NCBI GenBank assembly: GCA_963576565.1
Contig: OY755039.1
Span: 28,844,602 to 28,908,601, forward strand
Origin: Aspidapion aeneum
Taxonomy: Eukaryota > Arthropoda > Insecta > Coleoptera > Brentidae
DNA length: 64,000 bases
Direction: 5' to 3'
Below are positions 50,994-62,885 of this stretch, one piece after another. Position 1 is the first letter of the stretch; every line of letters begins with the position of its first letter. The notes below the pieces were generated by a model. That model was not told the origin of the DNA. It made no database searches and saw nothing but the letters and a program-made list of their open reading frames with translations. A program made the translations under genes and the position numbers.

Positions 50994-53900
50994 CTACAGA
51001 AAACAATACAGAAAAGATAAGATTATCTATTTAAATAAGGAGAGTAGATCTTCTGTTGAAGTAATTTTACTCTGAGTATCTTACAGGAGCGCACAATAGT
51101 TTCTCGGGCGACTTTTGGTGCCCAAAATACCCCACAATACAAAACACATAGAGAAAAAAAATTATTTAAGGGAATTTTAGGAACACCAATAAAAAATTAT
51201 TAGTACCGCAGTCATGTAAAAACTTAGATTGGGAAGAAATAGGCATATGAACCACCAAGAGTGCTGATGATATTGCCTTAATAACAGATAAGAAAGAAGA
51301 ACTGATAAAAATGCTGAAGGAATTGGATACCGCAGCTAAAAATATAGGCTTGAGTATGAACTGCACTAAAACTAAAGTCATAACAAACACAGACGAGGAT
51401 ATCACGATCAGAATAAACCAAGAGAAAATAGAACAAGTAGAGGAACATATATACCTGGGACAAATTATTAAATTAAAAAAGAAAAACCAAAGGAATGAAA
51501 TCAAGAGACGAGTAAGACTGGCCCGGGCAGCATTCGGTAAATTAAGCTACATATTAAAAAATATCCTCAGTACATCAAAACGAAAGTGTATAACCAATGT
51601 ATCCTTCCTGTATTGATCTATGGATCCCAGACCTGGACACTTACAAAATCAAACATGGATAAGGTAACAAAAGCCCAAAGATCAACGGAAAGACAAATGT
51701 TACATGTAGAGCTAACAGATAGATAAAGGAATGAATGGATAAGAAATTTAAAAAAAATAAGGGATTTAAGAGGAGAAGTAACAAAATTAAAATGGAAATT
51801 TGTCGGTCATAATCAGATGAAACAAGTGTATTGTAACCTGGAGACGTTAGGAAAATAAAAGAAGTAGAGGAAGACCCCAAATGAGATGGGCGGACGATTT
51901 AAAGAGACATGCAGGAGCTAGATGGATGAACACGGCAACAGGCAGAGAAGAATGTAAGATATTGGGGGAGGCCTACGTCTAAAGATAGATCGAAGAAGGC
52001 TATAAGATAGATGTAAAACCAGTAAAGGTGCAAATTAGGTCGGGATTTATTTTTTATATATCTCAAAATTTTTGTGTCTAATTTTTTTAAAGATCTTTAA
52101 AGCAAAATATGCGTAATTTAATAAAAGCTGGTTATTTTATTTTAAAAAATTATTTCTTAATACAGATCTAAAAATGGCGGGATTTCGCAGGATTCTTACC
52201 TTTTTAAAAACAACTACAAAGCCTAGCAATAATAATTATCGTGATTATTTTTTTTTGAAAAATGTTTTGTAATATCTTCTATACACAGTATATGGCGAGC
52301 TATAGGGTGGGCGACAACTGTAACGTGGGATTTTAAAACAAAATTGCTTTGTCGAAAAACAGAAGCATAAATCTTATTCTTAAAAACCGAACAGCGGACA
52401 GTTTTACAAATTGGGTAATTTTCCTCCTCCTGAAAAAATGTTTTTGCGTCACTGAACAAAATCTAACACATCTGGGCAAAAGGTCCAATATTTCTGGGAA
52501 TAAAAAGGTATCAACTATTTCAATCAGTCAGGAAATAAAAAAGTTACGCTTTTTAATCGAATATTTTTATTAAAAGGTATAGCAAAGTGAGGGAGTGTCA
52601 TATTTAGGTTTTTTTCAACACATGGGTAACTCGTAAAATTAAAATTTGTTTTTATTTTTTTTCGATCTAAGTAACTGATACCTCAATATCCGCGCATTCG
52701 TCAAGCTTTTTGTCCGGTTAGGTTAAGTTTAGTTTACACAGAAAAATGTGTTTTATGGTATAGTAAAAATTATCATTTTATAAAAACTATCCGCCGCCAT
52801 CAAGGATTTTAAAGAAATGTAATATTATTAATATTAAACCACTCCCTGGCAATCCCCAAAATAGACATTTTATTATCTTGTAAAAAGAAATTATAAATTA
52901 AAAAAACTAGATGTCGCTACTTAATCGCGTCTGGATATTATTATTGTTGTTTGGGTGTACCTCAGTAACTAAATCATTTTTAAAAAATATATTTATATGT
53001 ATCACAACCGCGTGTTTAACCCTTACTAGCCCTCAGTATGCCGCGCCATTGTTGTCTTTTAATGAAAGGTTTCAAAAAACACTTCAGAGGTTTAAAAATA
53101 ACCGGTAAAACCTAAATATGCAAACCGCATGTTTCTAACTCTGTTGAAAACTCCATTAACACTCAACCTTTATTCTTATAATTGTTTATTTAAAATTTTA
53201 TTAAAATTCCCATAGAACTTGAATTATGGCCACCCTTAGGCCCGATTGAAACCAATGTGGAGCGGCCAATTTCCAGAATGCATTTTGTTAGGTTAGGTAA
53301 CATGTTTTTAAATTACCTCCTTTCGGAAGGTCGAAATCGGTAACCTAACCATAGCACAAGATCGGAAACGTATCCTAACTTTGCGATTAATTGGCCAAGG
53401 TTAGGCTAACACCGGTTTCGGTCTCCTAAGTGGAGTAAGAGGAGCTAATTTAAAAACAGGTTCTAACGACTAATAGCTCCCCATCTTCTTACTTTAATGC
53501 AAAATAAGACAGGCCATGTTTTAAGACTAGTGCCCACTGCACTATTAAGTAACTTGAAAAGGAATTGTTTTTTAATTTAAAATTACAAATTTCTTGTTTG
53601 TAGTAGTAAGTAAGTGGAGCTAAGGCAAACTCTGTTTTTGGTTACCTGAGTGACTCTCCCGTGAAAATTAAGTACATATGACTGGGTGTCGTCATTCCAG
53701 ACTGGCGTCTTGTTGTGCAACTCCACCAAGTGGTCAGCTCTACCGGCTTTCCATAGTTCGATCATCGATTCAGAAGAATCCCTATAACAAAAATCAATGG
53801 ATACTTCCTCTTGGTAAGTACTTTTGATTTTTCTTATATTTGTCTCACTTTATTCTGATCTCTTTAACTTTCATTTGATACTCTTTAACTTCAATCAGGG

Positions 53901-56900
53901 TGAAGGCAAAAATAATACTCTGCCAATATATGGGCCCCTAAGCTCACACTAGCTACTATAGTTATAGTGTACGTGTGAGCTAATATAACTAAAAACTGAA
54001 ATATATTTTATTCAACTCCAGACTAAATTACCTTTTGTTTGATACCACAAGCCATGTTTTGCCTTAATCTCAAATTTTTGAAATCTACCCCCACCCTTAA
54101 AAAAAACAAAAACTAAAATGTATTTTGTTAAACTCCGGACTCAATTACCTTTCGTTTGATATCACACAGGCCATATTTTCACTTAAACTCTAATTTTTAA
54201 AATATACCCCCACCCTTTTTTTTAAATAAATTAAAATGTATTTTGTTTAATTCCAGACTCAATTACCTTTCGTTTGATATCACACACGCCATATTTTCAC
54301 ATAAACTCTAATTTTTGAAATCTACCCCCACCCTTTTATTTGGTTTGTGTTCGGTGGATTTTGTTCATTTTCAAATGGGACCATCTCGACCTAAGACCCA
54401 GCCTAAGTACCAAATTTCATTAAAATCGGCCAAGCGGTTTTTGAGTTACGCGCGTTGGTCGTTACAGACATACAGACAGACAGACAGACATACAGACAGA
54501 CAGACAGACAGACGGCGCAACAAAAAAGTTTCAAAATCATCTGAAACGCAAAGATATATAAAAAATTTTGAAATCGGAGCAACTTTTTTTCCTCGTAAAA
54601 ATTAGGATCACCATAGCTCACACTACTATAGTATAGTATATGTGTGAGCTAAAAATACAAGCTACATAATAATAAGAATTAGTAACAAATATAGATCGAA
54701 GGCTAGCATAGGGTGTTGGATCTTCACATACAGTTTTATCATATTTTGATGCTTATGTATTAGTTTTTAGTTGTCAAGTCAATAAAAAGTTATTAAAAAA
54801 GTCAACAAAAAGTCTTCTCATTTTTCACGTTAATTCTGTATCCAAGAAAAGTATCCAAAATAGGGTATAGCTCTACCCTACGTGGCTGCTGTAATTGACA
54901 AGTGGAAAACAAACCTGAAACTGGATTCCAATAGCAACAAAAAAATATATGTGTCGAAAATATCCACGTAGGAGTTGGTCTAATACTGCAATCACAAAGG
55001 TTTAAGACACAATTAAATTACTGGATAGAAAAAAACGACCAATGAAATTATTTCTATGATTTTGACACTTGGTGGGATTTATAATCTGTCATCAGTAGCT
55101 TGTATTTAGTATTTTTATTAAAGTTACAATATTTATTTAATGATGTATTAAACGTTTGTCAGCAGTTTCTAGTATTTTTAATTGGTAATTCACCATTGTT
55201 AGCTCCCGCTAAATTTCGCGGTTGTTTATATATTTTTAAAACCACACAATTGTATGAAGGGCAGAGTGCATTTCGCGCATTTGGACATGCGCACCAACAA
55301 CCAGAGGGATCCTTTGTCAAGCGCCTCGAGAAATGGCGTGTTAATTTCGTTCTCCAACTATTTTCAAATATCTACACCTGAAAGTGCTCGATTTTGGTGT
55401 ACTGAAGCATAGAAAAGAAACTTCAGCCCTTCAGCTACGTGGTGACATCATTAGATCCAATCAGGGGCCCCTTAGAACGTGGAGAAAGTGGCTGCAAACT
55501 GGTGAGTGCATTTGTATCTGATTGCCGTTGTGTGGTTCCAACAATTAACCTATGGACCTTATTAATTATTTCGTAATTCATATCAATATATTTATGTTTG
55601 TTCGCGCTTTCATGAATTAAATTATACAGTCCATTGCATTTATCGTTTTTCTTACTGCGGGCATAACAACCATCATACCCAGCAGCCCTTTTCATACTTT
55701 CAAGGGACCTCCTATAAATTCCTGCTAATACATATTAGAAATTATATAAACTTTGGAAATTGACAATTCTTACTAACCTGGGACATACAGGCACCCTCTG
55801 ACCATCGGCCATTCCTGGAACTAATACCGTCATTTTCCTGGGACCTTTAAATCCCAAAACGTTGGTATCGTAGACAACTGCTGCCAGCTCCTGGAATACA
55901 ATCAAAATTAGTCATTATTTGCTGAAGCTATCTGGCAAAACCCCGGTTTTTGTAAGGATTTTTGAGCTTTTGTGATTTTGTTAGACTTTTGTGATTTTGG
56001 ATCTTGGACATAACAAAATAATAAAAATTGGGTTTTCAATTTTCTGATGCTTCTGCTATTAGAGCACTCAGTGGTCAGACTTTGTAGACCAAGTTTCTCT
56101 AAGCGCAAAATCCTTGTAAAGTGCTGCTTTTTAAAATTTAGCTAAATAATTTGTAGACGGGTTGTGATAAAATCTCTCACAATACTGAACAAAAATAACC
56201 GCGACAGTTACAGTGTGACAGCTTGATCTGTCAAAAAAGTACCTCCAAATGAATCGAATTTAACTGTTTTTGATCAGTAGAATTTATACATGGTTTGTTT
56301 TTTTAAATATAAATAAGTAAAACATAGGTATCCCAGATTTTACATTAATATTTAACACTAGGGAAAGCGCTAGAAATTTTTAAATTATTATTTATCAATA
56401 ATTATTTTACTAAAGTAACTTTTAATTAATTAAAGCGGTTTCATATTTTAACATTTTTTCATGCCTATTCGACCCATGGTTTTCCCCAAACAAAAAGGGA
56501 AGTTATGTTAGGTTGGGTTAAGTTAAGTTATATTTAGTAAGGTTAGTTTATTTTTAGAGCTACAGTAGGTTAGTTTAATTAGTTTTTAGAAACTTAGGTT
56601 AGGATAGGTTAGTTTAGAATAGGTTATGTTAGGTAGTTTAGTTGGGCTATTGATTCTTGAAATTACTTAAAATTTTCCCTTAATTTTGATAGCTGATCAT
56701 CGCTTATAGCAGAGAGTTCGTCCAAAAAACTGTGTGTGTGAAAATTGTGTTTCAACCATGTTTAAACGGCAATATCGAGCAAAGTATGAACTTTTGATCG
56801 AAACTAAAATCATTTATTATTCAAACTGATATCCCCTTTTAATTTTTAGAGTTTTCTAGTGACTCATGACTTTAATGAAAAAGTGAACATTTTGTTCTTA

Positions 56901-59900
56901 GGGGCGGCTAAAAGTTAATTTTGGCATTTTGAAGTGAACCACTTAACTACGAGCAAAAATAGTAATCACTTTAAATGCATCTCAGAATGCTTCTAACCCA
57001 AATTTCCAACGCGACATTATATAATGTCAAAATACCTAAAACTAGTGTAAAAATAAATATTTATCTATCAAATATTAAAAAGATTACCTGTCTAGGAGTT
57101 CGTTCATCCCGTGTCCCTACTTTGGGCCCTGCTCCTCCATCCCACGCAGAAAACTGAGTTCCTAATAAGTTACTCCTTAGCTTTCCTGTAAAAAGAAAAA
57201 TTGTTTTTTAAGAATAGATGTAAATAAAGTAAAGCCTTGCGTCGTGGAGGGAGATTTTGACAAAGCAAGAACAAGCTCAATTAGTCGAGCAATGCAGAAG
57301 AAGGGCATCTGTCATAAAATAGAGATCGTCTTGGAGGAGTGTGGAGGCAAGTATGAAGGACGTCAAGGTCAAGAAGAGAGTAAAAGGGGGATTCCCCAGG
57401 CAGCTGCCAATCACCACTTCTGGTGCCTCGTAATGGACAGTCGAAGAATGCAAAGGGCGCGCAAATGAAGAAATGATGCAGAGAGAACGGCATCTTCTTC
57501 AACCCCACGCAGATGCACGGAAATGATTCTTTTTATTAAGAGAAGAAAAATGGAAGGTGAGAAGAAAGATGGAAGGTGAGAAGATGAAGGGTTTCCAAGC
57601 ACCATAATGTACGGACGATCACATGCCTTACAGCAGGAGGTTAAGTACCTGGGGATGGTACTAGACAGTAAATTAGGTTCGAAGCCACACATGGACCGAC
57701 TAAGGACAAAGACATTCTGGCAAGTAAGAAGGGTGGTAGGAAGAAAGCGTGGGCTGAGCCCAAGAATCATGTACTGGATCTAGACGGCCATTATAAGACC
57801 GAAAATTCACTATGGTTCTGTGGTCCGGTTCCCTCAAAATAGTAGGGAAACAAATGGTGGCAATTACAAAATTAAAAACTGGTAATTGAAAGTTAGTCTT
57901 ATTTATTATTTTTATTTCTCTAAATCGTTTCTATACTTTAAAAGTCAAAATTATCTTTTCTACCTTCAACAGGGGTGCTGGTAGACCTTAAAGTACCTAA
58001 AGACATGATTTAAAAAACAAATATAATTTAATATCTACCAACATTCAAATACGATTTTGTCATAAAAGACGTCAGACCCTTCATAGAAGAAGATATAGAC
58101 TATGATTTTCTGTACTTTATAGCTTTAAAGTTTGAAGGATGGTAGCCCTAAGGGCTGCCTTAAAGGTGGTGGTTCCTAAAAATGTTCGCATTATTAAAAA
58201 ATATATATTTTGCAGCGAAAGTGTGCATCTTATCAAAAAACATGACAAACACTTTTATATAAAACATTTAAGTCCGCTTCTTTTAGTATGTCCAAACAAG
58301 CTAAGGTGTACGATTTTTTTTTCGCCATCTGGCTCGTGACCTAACATAACATGTGATATTTGACAACTGATATCTGTCAGATGACGATTAATAAATTATG
58401 AATAACAGCAGACACTAAATAGTGCGATATATGGATGAATTAATGGTACCACCATTAATGTGACAGCCTTCATATGACATAAAATTTGACAGTTATAATA
58501 TTTGACAGGTTACAGATGATAGTTTCTTCAAATATAGTCAACAACAAACACTTATATACCAGAGAAGGGCGCAATTATACATGAATGAATGGGTGACAGG
58601 CTTAACTCTAAGCTTCTTAGCTCCCTAAATCATCTGGAAGGAGATTACTTGGGCTACTCCACGCAGCTTTTTATTTTTTCCTCATACTTTTGCTTTTTAG
58701 CAGAAAACAGCTCTAAACTTTTTTTGTAAGTAAGTTGATTTTTTTTTATATCTAGTCATTGCTAAGAGCCATACTACTGTAGATAGGCTTAGCAATTTTT
58801 ACTCAAAATTTTATTGCCTAGAAAAAATGTTTTTTAGAGAAAAGATTAAATCGCTTGCAGATATTAATATTTGGATCAATCACTATTTTGTCTAAAAATT
58901 TCGTAAACGTTCGTTTGTTAATTTTGGACCTATTTGTGGAAAAGACACAGACACATAGAAACAATATTGTATCAAAATGTCTAAAACACCCCCAAGACTC
59001 ATTTGGAGTGTCATCTCAATTTTTTTTGCTGATTTAGTCACCTTTTCTTTAATAGAAGCAAAAAATTAAATTAACTTACCCATAAACGAAGGTCCCTTTC
59101 TGGACAAGTCAGTGGGGTCAGCGCTTATTAAGTAGTTGCTTGTCGCACTCTTTTTTCTCTTTCGAGCTGCTAATAGGAATGCTCTTTTTCCATATTCTCT
59201 TTCCAGATGGAGGTAGTATGTGGGATATAGGCCCCTGTCCACACCTAGGCAAAAACGAATCAAATGAATTTGTGTAGTTTAAGGTAAGTTACTTCTGCTT
59301 ATCAGGTTTTTATAAAAATCTACACGTTAAATGATATATCACACCCTCAAAACAAAACTGATACAACTCAAGAAAACTAATTTTAGAAAAATGAAAAAAA
59401 ATCTAACATTTTCGTATTTCAAAATTTTCTAATTTAATTGTTAGAGAATAAAGGCGATAAATTATGTCGTTTTATAACAAGTAGAAATCGCGAAACGTCA
59501 AAACTTTTTGAGGATGCGATAATCAATTTTTTTCTGAAACTTTAAAAACCAAAAATTAGTGTAAAATATTTTTTTAAGATCAAAATTGGCAATAGTCTTA
59601 CTGTATTCGGACCTAATTTGGTAATAAAGTTTTTATTTTTCTAAAATAAACTATAATAGCCTAATACAAAAAAAAAAGTCTTTTTTTACAAGCGATGATT
59701 TAAACGCGTTTAATGCACTATTGCATAAGGTATGTCAAATAAAATGCTAAAAAAAATTAAAAACACTTTTACATGATTAGGGTATACCTTATTAAATATA
59801 TTTAATTGTTTGTAAAACAAATAAATGGATCCATGGCGGATTTGATACTTTCCTAGCTAGCCTATTAGCACACTTCAAGTGAAGCCATGATATATATATG

Positions 59901-61579
59901 AAACAAAAGCTCCTACGAAGTTTTTGGTTATAACACAAATTATTGAGCAAAATGTTATTATTATACAGGGCTCGACTTCAAAAGTTTAGCCTTTATGAAA
60001 AGCGTATAAAAAAGGATGAACTTATGGAAAGCAAGAAGTCAGTGAGGGATCAAAAACGCGCATATTCAGGAGCGTTTGCCGCTGTGACTCAAAATCCATT
60101 AATAGTTTTTTATTACTAAACAGGAGCAACCAAAGTAAGATTTCCACTTTTAAAAGACGAAGAAATAGTCATTATTATTACTTTCGTTATTTTAGCTTTA
60201 ATCAGGAAACATTAAATCGAGAAAATTTCAATTTTTTAATCATTTTCTCTTCCACATTAACCTTGCTCTTTTATTAAAGTCGCGCTTAAATCCCACTTAA
60301 GTGTTCGATCCCCTGGCGGTAGTAACATCCTTTAACATTTTTGCCATGTTAGAAAGCTCTACCTGTACAATTAATTACGGATTTGCAGTAATGATTATTA
60401 GTCATACAGTTCAAATGATATCTAAGAGACGGCGCTACAGCAATTAAAATCAAGGAATTTTAAGGATTTTATGCATCGCCGTCTTTGGCCTACTCAGCAG
60501 GTAAGAGTAACGTCATTGGATCGCGAAAAGAAAACCATTTTCTTAAATTGCTAATTTGACAACAGCGCTAAACTATTTATCTCTCTTAGTGCCATTTATT
60601 TAAATAGCGATCTTATTTCAATTCACATATTTTCAATGGCCAAATGATCGTTGACGAACCCTGTATAGCATTTATTGTAGTAAAATATATACATTTTGGT
60701 TAAACTAATAAAACATACAATACAATAAATACGGTGTTGCCCACAAGAGTAATCTCGCGCGTGGGTCTATTATATTCCGCAAACCGCATATTGATGCGAT
60801 GCTCCGTTAAAGTTAACATTTTTTAAATTCTATAATTGTCCAAAATCTGTCATTAGCAATAATGGATTTTGACCAAAATCTAATCACCTCGAGTGTCGAA
60901 CACTATTTTACCTGAAAATTTTATGAAAATCGGTTCAACGGTTTAGGAGCTATCGTGTTACGGACAGACCTACACACACACACACACACACACACCTACA
61001 CAAACACACACACATAGACGTCATGACGATATTGCTAAGATAGGTCACCCAAATAACACATTTTCGGCGTTATCTCAAAAAATTTTTATCGGAAATATAA
61101 TACTAGGAAGGTAAAAATCCCATTGTTTGTAACTCGTAGAGAATGATTGAGTAAAAACAAAATTTCGAACTTCCATTGTCTTTATTTATTTTAAACATGA
61201 CGTTTCGATTAACCCTTTAGCTGCTCAAGACGTGTATACACGTCTTGCGCATCCGATGCCAGGTGCGCCGGACGTGTAAACACGCTTTGTGTATACTATG
61301 ACTTAATATGTTTAGCATCTGGCGTAAGTCTTTACTTTACGTTCAGCAGCGAAAGGGTTAAGATACTTACTAACCGAAACTGGAATGGAAGTCCGAAATT
61401 TTGTTTGTAAAAATGATCGTATACATTTTGTATGTCAGATGATATGTCAAAAATTTTGTACTTGTTACCTTACCTTTTCTATCACGGGTGATTCGGCACT
61501 TGTACAATGCTTTTAGGGCGGCAGGTTCCAGAGCGAATTGTTCGACGTCTGCTCCTGTCATGTCTCCTTCTATCTCACC
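50893..61579 (-). CDS. ktub: King tubby (Tubby-like protein) gene, 6 exons
   Basis: Six exons on the - strand (61474-61579, 59080-59244, 57088-57185, 55778-55890, 53646-53781, 50893-50993) have GT-AG borders. They join in phase into 239 residues. The product is the Tubby C-terminal domain: [77 protein letters not shown] and [16 protein letters not shown]. In mouse Tub, Lys330 and Arg332 of the ARKRKKS segment bind PI(4,5)P2; the basic stretch is kept here. Tubby proteins link membrane phosphoinositides to ciliary receptor trafficking. Upstream exons lie beyond the window. The last exon, expected to carry the final barrel strands and helix, was not found. A BEL copy sits antisense in the intron upstream of 61579. 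Confidence 0.93.
51250..52020 (+). pseudogene. Non-LTR retrotransposon RT C-terminal fragment
   Basis: The first part reads [14 protein letters not shown], then [20 protein letters not shown] and [20 protein letters not shown] in one frame (to 51616). It goes on in other frames with [10 protein letters not shown] and a [18 protein letters not shown] end near 51890. This is the typical C-terminal half of a LINE reverse transcriptase. It is truncated and broken. It lies antisense in a ktub intron (50994-53645). The remainder of that intron, 52021-53645, is AT-rich with nothing recognised. Confidence 0.75.
53646..53781 (-). CDS. ktub: ktub exon
   Basis: The acceptor is TTGTTATAG and the donor is CAG/GTAACC. 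It encodes [11 protein letters not shown] and the highly conserved [20 protein letters not shown]. Confidence 0.95.
53942..54655. repeat. Hairpin-ended element with three tandem units
   Basis: Similar hairpins close both ends (GCTCACACTAGCTACTATAG ... GTGTGAGC near 53943-53982; CTCACACTACTATAG ... GTGTGAGC near 54617-54650). Between them lie three direct repeats of about 120 bp (starting near 53992, 54112 and 54232), each ending in TACCCCCACCCTT. After these comes an AAAATCGGCCAAGCGGTTTT motif and a CAGA microsatellite. Confidence 0.6.
54462..54516. repeat. (CAGA)n microsatellite
   Basis: This is an imperfect CAGA tandem with two CATA interruptions. It follows the sequence AAAATCGG..AAGCGGTTTTTGAGTTAC, which in insects often precedes such microsatellites in repeat tails. 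Confidence 0.85.
54656..55777. other. ktub intron, nothing recognised
   Basis: This is non-coding sequence between exons. Short open frames here have no support. Confidence 0.4.
55778..55890 (-). CDS. ktub: ktub exon
   Basis: The acceptor is TATTCCAG and the donor is CAG/GTTAGT. It encodes [20 protein letters not shown] and [17 protein letters not shown]. Confidence 0.93.
56500..56640. repeat. Degenerate GTTAG/TTAGG-like tract
   Basis: It is rich in GTTAGGTT, AAGTTA and TAGGTTAG strings. TTAGG is the telomere unit of many insects outside Diptera. Here it is degenerate and interstitial, so it may simply be low-complexity sequence. The rest of the intron 55891-57087 has nothing recognised. 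Confidence 0.4.
57088..57185 (-). CDS. ktub: ktub exon
   Basis: The acceptor is TTTTTACAG and the donor is CAG/GTAATC. It encodes [20 protein letters not shown] and a short basic end (DERTPRQ). Confidence 0.92.
57244..57850 (+). pseudogene. Non-LTR retrotransposon RT fragment (R1/Jockey-like)
   Basis: Broken frames show RGIPQ and WCLVMDS near 57390-57440, then [20 protein letters not shown] near 57640 and [17 protein letters not shown] near 57730, ending with [10 protein letters not shown]. The order and spacing match LINE reverse transcriptases. It lies antisense in a ktub intron. From 57851 to 59079 nothing else is recognised. Confidence 0.7.
59080..59244 (-). CDS. ktub: ktub exon: PIP2-binding region
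   Basis: The acceptor is TTGCCTAG and the donor is TGG/GTAAGT. It encodes [19 protein letters not shown], the basic [15 protein letters not shown] and [14 protein letters not shown]. Confidence 0.92.
59965..60666. mobile_element. ACAGGG-ended dispersed element, uninterrupted copy
   Basis: Ends ACAGGGCTCGACTTC and GAACCCTGT are short inverted repeats. The body is the reverse complement of 24628-24847 plus 27010-27363. It has no open frame of note. It lies in a ktub intron; 59245-59964 holds nothing recognised. Confidence 0.65.
60900..61090. repeat. CA microsatellite in a repeat tail
   Basis: AAAATCGGTTCAACGGTTTA is followed by GGAGCTATCGTG and then an ACACAC run (60971-61015). The arrangement parallels 54420-54516, which suggests related repeat tails. 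Confidence 0.6.
61474..61579 (-). CDS. ktub: ktub exon: start of Tubby domain
   Basis: The acceptor is TTTGCAG and the donor is AAG/GTAAGG. It encodes an acidic linker ([19 protein letters not shown]), then the first tubby strand ([13 protein letters not shown]). Confidence 0.88.
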
Positions 61580-61744
61580 CTGCAAATACAGGAAACATAT
61601 CTGTTATAATCAGTAAGTATAAACGCAGTAATTGTTCCTAAGGAGGGCTTGAGAAATAGCCTAAACTAAAATAATCAAATTATGACTCCATATAATTTAT
61701 AACGTTGTTTGATCTACAACGTTTATACCTAATTAATATACAAT

Positions 61745-62157
61745 TGTTGGTGCAAGCAAGAAATTTCCTAATTTTCATTTTCTTTTCCTTTTCTGCGCGT
61801 TTAAAATAATTTAAATTTTCGCGCTCTAAAATATGCATATGGGGTTTCACGGCACCGGACACGTGGAAGAGAAGCAGCGCCGCGATGAGTGCGCAAAGAA
61901 CCACCGTCACAACAAGACACTAGAAAAATCACGTTCCCGAAAAAAGTGAATTTGAGGTGAAAAAACTGGACGTTTAAACGTCGACTGGAGCTGCAAGAGA
62001 GTCCGAGGTAGGTGCCTTTTCATATAAAATTCCATATGTATCGTAACTTTCCATTTTCAATCGTCAATACCGACAATTATTTTTAAATGTGCTTGTGAAG
62101 CCAATACCGGCGACCTATCGAAGGAAATTCCGTTATTTTTCAGCCCTTGCACGCACA
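61745..62157 (+). repeat. BEL copy 2, 5' LTR
   Basis: The 413-bp LTR starts TGTTGG and ends GCACA. It is nearly identical to both LTRs of copy 1. Confidence 0.95.
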
Positions 62158-62616
62158 TTTAATGGCCCTTCGACCCAAATTAATAGTTTTCCAAACTACC
62201 TAGACTCCTGTGGTTCAGCAATTTCCTACAAAAATTCCAAATTTCTATATATTTTCAAAATTTATTTCAATTTCAATTATCAGACCATATTGTTTTACGA
62301 CCTGTTTGGGATATGTTCCTTCAAAGTTGATCGAAGTGTTTATTACCGTTCAAAAATAGCTATAGCCAATGCACATATTTCGTATAGTTTATTTACTAGT
62401 TCATCAAAGTTGATCGCTTTGTTCATTACATTTTCAGTAAAAGTGGCGTCAATACGCCGAAAGTGAAAATTCTAAGGCGGTTCTTCCACCTACTTTGCTT
62501 TAATTATCGATTTTACAGGTGTCGCGTTAACGCGCAGGTGCAAGTGTCGCCGTCACCAAGGTCTCACGTTGCGCGCGTTGTTTCTTCGAATACCGAGGTT
62601 TCTTAGAAACTTTCAG

Positions 62617-62690
62617 ACGGGACCGCTAGTCGTATGCACAGAGTGTGCGACTTGGAATCGAAAGGTGCGGGGTTCAATCCTTGGTGAGAC
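62617..62690 (+). other. tRNA-like segment in BEL leader, copy 2
   Basis: It has the same sequence as copy 1 at 15642-15718: a CGA-CTTGGAA-TCG arm followed by GGTTCAATCC. Confidence 0.5.
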
Positions 62691-62885
62691 AATTTAAAGG
62701 ATATGTTCAAATAATAACATACAGACAAACTTACAAACATTTCATTTCAAAATTTTCGAAAAAAGTTAATAAAATTAAAATAATAAAATTGTTTAATTTT
62801 TGCTAAAATTCGGGTTATATTTTAAGCTATATTTTAAGCATTTTTTTGGGTAATTTTAAAACCAAATTAACTTTCAAAAACAAAA

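Noticed and set aside
51166..51504. 112-codon - strand frame with hydrophobic stretches
   Set aside because: It is the mirror of the LINE reverse transcriptase frame on the + strand at 51311-51616.
54315..54605. Frame with [20 protein letters not shown]
   Set aside because: It overlies a repeat tail and the CAGA microsatellite, and the residues reflect the repeat.
56500..56640. Telomere array
   Set aside because: GTTAG/TTAGG strings are degenerate and short and lie within a ktub intron, so this is at most an interstitial remnant.
57244..57468. 74-codon frame beginning [12 protein letters not shown] as a separate gene
   Set aside because: It lies in a decayed LINE reverse transcriptase; the RGIPQ and WCLVMD motifs show its origin.
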